Part shown: piece by piece, positions 61,622 through 64,000 of the stretch
How positions within the stretch are numbered: the first letter of the stretch is position 1
Layout of the letters: every line of letters begins with the position of its first letter
Assembly (NCBI GenBank): GCA_947493885.1
Contig: CANLTE010000002.1
Span: forward strand, 1 to 64,000
Reading direction: 5' to 3'
Length of the DNA: 64,000 nt
From: an uncultured Maribacter sp.
Lineage (GTDB): Bacteria; Bacteroidota; Bacteroidia; Flavobacteriales; Flavobacteriaceae
Notes under the pieces: model-generated
The model's database searches: none
Told to the model about the DNA's origin: nothing
Seen by the model: the letters and a program-made list of their open reading frames with translations, nothing else
Made by a program: the position numbers and the translations under genes

Positions 61622-62701
61622 TTAAAAATTTAACCACTTTTTAAATTCTGAGGCTTTATTTTTACTAATAATAATATCTACCTCTGAGTTGGGATTCACT
61701 AAGATTTTGAGTTGGTTATTGCCGTACTTAACTATTTTGTCAATGGCAGATATTGCAATTATAAATTGTCTGTTTGCTCTAAAAAAGTGACTGTGATCCA
61801 AATTAGAAAATAATTCATCTAAACTAAGGTTAGAGGTAGACCTTCTACCATCAATACAAGCTACGTAGGTTATGGAGTTTTCTGTATAAATATGTGCAAT
61901 TTCATCCGTTGATATTGGTAAAAGTTCGTTACGTACGTAGGTGAGAATACGCTTTTTAGAGGCATTGTTTTCTTCGCTTTTGTTTGGATTTTCGCTAACC
62001 TTCTGCTGATAGTTGTCTACTGCAAGGTTTAGTTTAGATAAGTTAATTACTTCGTTTTCTAACTCTTCATTTTTAAGTTCTAATTGCTTTTCATAAGTAC
62101 TTCCTATTAATCTAACAACAACAACAAACGATAGTATTACTATAAAGCCCATGATAAACAAAATAGTATAAAAGTTGTTTTGGAGTTTATGAATTCTTTC
62201 TAAGGTTTTTTCAATGTTTGTATGCGCTGCTAAAATCCAATCAGAACCTTTAACAGGAATTAAATAAATAACTTCTGATTTTTTTTGTTCTACTTCTTTA
62301 GATTTTAAAAAAGTATAAAAATCTTGAGGACTTAAATCATCAGTCACGGATGAAACTAGTGATTGCGTAGGACTTACCTTTTGCCCTACAAGTTTTATAT
62401 CTGGGTGGCATACTTGTTTGCCAGACCAATCAAACATACTAACAAAACCAGTTTTTAGGTTAGTGTTTTCGATACTATTTTGAATATCTTCAATAAGCTT
62501 TTCTTTTTCAATATTGTTAGCCAATTGACGACTTATTAATGTAGACATCGCTTCGGCATTTTTTTTACCAAACTCTAGTTGTGTATCTAATATTTGAATA
62601 GTGCTAACCTTTACAAAATAATGTATGGCAATGCTCCCCATAACAACAAAAATAATTGTAATAGACAGTAACGTTAATAAGTACAGTTTGTCTTTTCGCA
62701 T
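61622..62701 (-). CDS. Membrane-bound LytTR transcription regulator with periplasmic sensor
   Basis: The protein has 359 residues. TM1 (about 7-29) and TM2 (about 178-200) enclose a Cache-like extracytoplasmic sensor (GFVSMFDWSGKQVCHP, VIYLIPVKGSDWILAAH). A coiled coil (residues 205-235) leads to a LytTR DNA-binding domain (about 260-357: ITYVACIDGRRSTSNLSLDEL, FFRANRQFIIAI). It joins sensing and DNA binding in one protein, without a histidine kinase. Likely targets lie downstream and divergent, at 62930. Confidence 0.85.
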   Translation of the reverse strand: MRKDKLYLLTLLSITIIFVVMGSIAIHYFVKVSTIQILDTQLEFGKKNAEAMSTLISRQLANNIEKEKLIEDIQNSIENTNLKTGFVSMFDWSGKQVCHPDIKLVGQKVSPTQSLVSSVTDDLSPQDFYTFLKSKEVEQKKSEVIYLIPVKGSDWILAAHTNIEKTLERIHKLQNNFYTILFIMGFIVILSFVVVVRLIGSTYEKQLELKNEELENEVINLSKLNLAVDNYQQKVSENPNKSEENNASKKRILTYVRNELLPISTDEIAHIYTENSITYVACIDGRRSTSNLSLDELFSNLDHSHFFRANRQFIIAISAIDKIVKYGNNQLKILVNPNSEVDIIISKNKASEFKKWLNF

Positions 62702-62929
62702 GATTTAATTTGATGCTTTGGTGACTAAGATAAGAATTTGATTTACTTTAAATAACTCTGAATTAGTTCAACCTCACTATTTGCAAAATAGCACTGTTTT
62801 TCAATTTTATTCAAGTCTTTTTTTTCCTTTTTTACGGCTAATTATTCCCTTTCGCACAACTTATGTATAATAATCTGAGTAGGATATTATTGTTTTGATG
62901 GCATATTAGAAACTATAAATCAGATTATT

Positions 62930-63280
62930 ATGAAATTTACACTCAAATTTATGCTACCCGTTGTTTGTCTTTTAATTGTAGGTTGTTCATCAAGTGATGA
63001 TGATGAAGTTATACCTCCAAAAGAAGAAGATCCAATAGCAAATGAAATTACTTACACCAAAGATATTAAGCCAATAATAACTAGTAATTGTGTTGGATGT
63101 CATGGTAATCCTCCACAAAATGGAGCTCCTTTTTCATTAACAACGTTTGACAATGTAAATAGTAGAGCAAACGGAATTTTTAACAGAACTAATAATGGTA
63201 CAATGCCTCCTTCTGGTAAGCTACCACAGGCAACTATTGATTTAATATCGGATTGGATTGACGGTGGAAAAAAAGAATAA
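62930..63280 (+). CDS. Cytochrome c-type lipoprotein
   Basis: The protein has 116 residues. A lipobox (LLIVGC, Cys at 19) is followed by an acidic linker, one heme-binding motif CVGCH (residues 54-58) and a distal Met (NGTMPPSGKLP). It is a planctomycete-type cytochrome c of the kind found in Flavobacteriia, exported and heme-loaded in the periplasm. It is the first gene of a run with YceI and the partial gene at the window end. Confidence 0.88.
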   Translation: MKFTLKFMLPVVCLLIVGCSSSDDDEVIPPKEEDPIANEITYTKDIKPIITSNCVGCHGNPPQNGAPFSLTTFDNVNSRANGIFNRTNNGTMPPSGKLPQATIDLISDWIDGGKKE

Positions 63281-63309
63281 GACAGTTTGTGAATATTAAA
63301 AAAATAAGA

Positions 63310-63873
63310 ATGAAAAAGCATATTGTAAAAATTGGGTTAACATTAGTTTTAATTTTTGGAACCCTGCAATGTGGCTTTGCACAAACTAAATATATTGACC
63401 GTAATGGAGTTGTACAATTTGAGGCTTCTGAAAAATTGTTTGAAGAAGTAAAAGCTACAAATAAATCGGTTTCAGCAGTTTTAGATGTTCAAACAGGTCA
63501 AATTGCAGCTTTGAGTTTAATTAAAGGGTTTCATTTTAAAAACTCTTTAATGGAGGAGCACTTTAATGAAAATTATATAGAATCAGAAAAATATCCCAAA
63601 GCAATTTTTAAAGGGAAATTAAACGATTTAGATGTTACTAAACTTAACCAAAATTGGCAAGAAGTAGGTGTAGATGGGAAATTACAATTGCATGGAAAAG
63701 AGAAACAAATACACCTAAATGTAATGCTTAAAATGGTTAATGGTTTAATTCTTATGAAGGGGTCATTTATAGTGGCCCCCTCAGATTTTGATATTGAAAT
63801 TCCCAAATTGGTCAGAAACAAAATTGCAAAAGAAGTAACCGTTACTTTAAATTTTGAATTCACTAAAAAATGA
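63310..63873 (+). CDS. YceI family protein
   Basis: I chose the ATG at 63310, which gives a signal peptide (MKKHIVKIGLTLVLIFGTL, ending GFAQ); an in-frame ATG seven codons earlier is less likely. The body is a lipocalin-like YceI barrel: GVVQFEASEKLFEEVKA, FKNSLMEEHFNENYIESEKYP and ITLNFEFTKK-like end. YceI proteins bind isoprenoid or fatty-acid-like ligands in the periplasm. Its stop overlaps the next ATG (ATGA). Confidence 0.9.
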   Translation: MKKHIVKIGLTLVLIFGTLQCGFAQTKYIDRNGVVQFEASEKLFEEVKATNKSVSAVLDVQTGQIAALSLIKGFHFKNSLMEEHFNENYIESEKYPKAIFKGKLNDLDVTKLNQNWQEVGVDGKLQLHGKEKQIHLNVMLKMVNGLILMKGSFIVAPSDFDIEIPKLVRNKIAKEVTVTLNFEFTKK

Positions 63874-64000
63874 ATAAGAAAAGAGTATTTATAAGTACAA
63901 TTTTGTTGCTGCTATCATTAATTGCAGTGTACGTTTTTTTTCTTAGTGGAAAGCATAGAGTAATCGCTGATGAAGATGCAACAATTGTACTAAAATCGGA
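63870..64000 (+). CDS. Start of an exported protein, cut by the window end
   Basis: About 43 residues are visible: MNKKRVFISTILLLLSLIAV, a signal anchor or signal peptide, then SGKHRVIADEDATIVLKS. The start overlaps the YceI stop codon (ATGA). By its start and by position after a cytochrome c and YceI gene it may be an OB-fold (tRNA_anti-like) protein, a common neighbour in Flavobacteriia, but too little is seen to be sure. Confidence 0.4.
   Translation, partial: MNKKRVFISTILLLLSLIAVYVFFLSGKHRVIADEDATIVLKS

Noticed and set aside
1-64000. CRISPR array, rRNA operon, retron or reverse transcriptase
   Set aside because: No regularly spaced repeat array, rRNA sequence or RT motif was seen anywhere; the long hairpin at 35291 has no reverse transcriptase nearby.

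Overview
The window looks like the chromosome of a member of Flavobacteriaceae (Bacteroidota). The evidence is a low GC content, several type IX secretion (T9SS) C-terminal sorting tails, Bacteroidota-type promoters (TTG at -33, TAnnTTTG at -7), a DNA polymerase III alpha subunit carrying its own N-terminal proofreading exonuclease, tRNAs without an encoded CCA end, and many families typical of this group (DUF1501/DUF1800, DUF4286, DUF6428, DUF6747-like). I do not name a genus.

Layout. 1-9330: a secreted DUF1501/DUF1800 pair, YraN, an ACT-like protein, a thioredoxin-fold lipid-side protein and mfd. 9502-14808: a TerB-like protein, fbp, a GNAT enzyme, aspartate kinase and a fused PlsC-GNAT acyltransferase resembling OlsF (ornithine or glycine lipids). 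14811-16270: a broken REP-associated transposase (RAYT), a diverged second copy of its 5' end, and candidate REP palindromes. 16271-19115: a small arsenic-type cluster (arsR, DUF6428, arsN-like GNAT) and small accessory genes. 19147-27121: a long minus-strand housekeeping run (ribF, serS, TPR protein, DUF4286, rsmA, mgtE, cupin, 2-hydroxyacid dehydrogenase). 27175-33983: a large T9SS metalloprotease with a coupled lipoprotein, then pth, rplY and prs. 34132-43130: tRNA-Leu and an integrated island of about 8.9 kb. 43380-52221: small membrane proteins, a metallophosphoesterase/glycosyltransferase/GH1 operon whose GH1 gene is frameshifted, an acyl-CoA dehydrogenase, and rpsP-rimM-trmN6. 52461-64000: dnaE, trxA, a MarR regulator with matching palindromes, DUF58, tRNA-Asp, two lipid-anchored or exported proteins with a shared cysteine-rich module (one a chimera), a membrane LytTR regulator, a cytochrome c lipoprotein, YceI and a partial gene.

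The most interesting part is the island inserted at tRNA-Leu(CAA). It is bounded by 35-bp direct repeats (34197-34231 and 43068-43102). At both ends there are helically phased TTGCAC direct repeats that look like integrase arm sites. All genes read on the minus strand: tyrosine recombinase, an unknown protein, an excisionase-type HTH protein, a gene II/X-like replication initiator, a phage terminase small-subunit-like protein overlapping it, a small lipoprotein with an early stop, then a cargo block with an overlapping soluble/four-TM gene pair, a GNAT protein, an AbiC-like membrane protein, a rod-shaped 155-nt hairpin and a secreted protein. There are no capsid, large terminase, relaxase or secretion genes. 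Integrase, regulator, replication protein, lone TerS and defence cargo together are the architecture of a phage satellite (PICI-like). That is an inference, and it would be unusual for this phylum.
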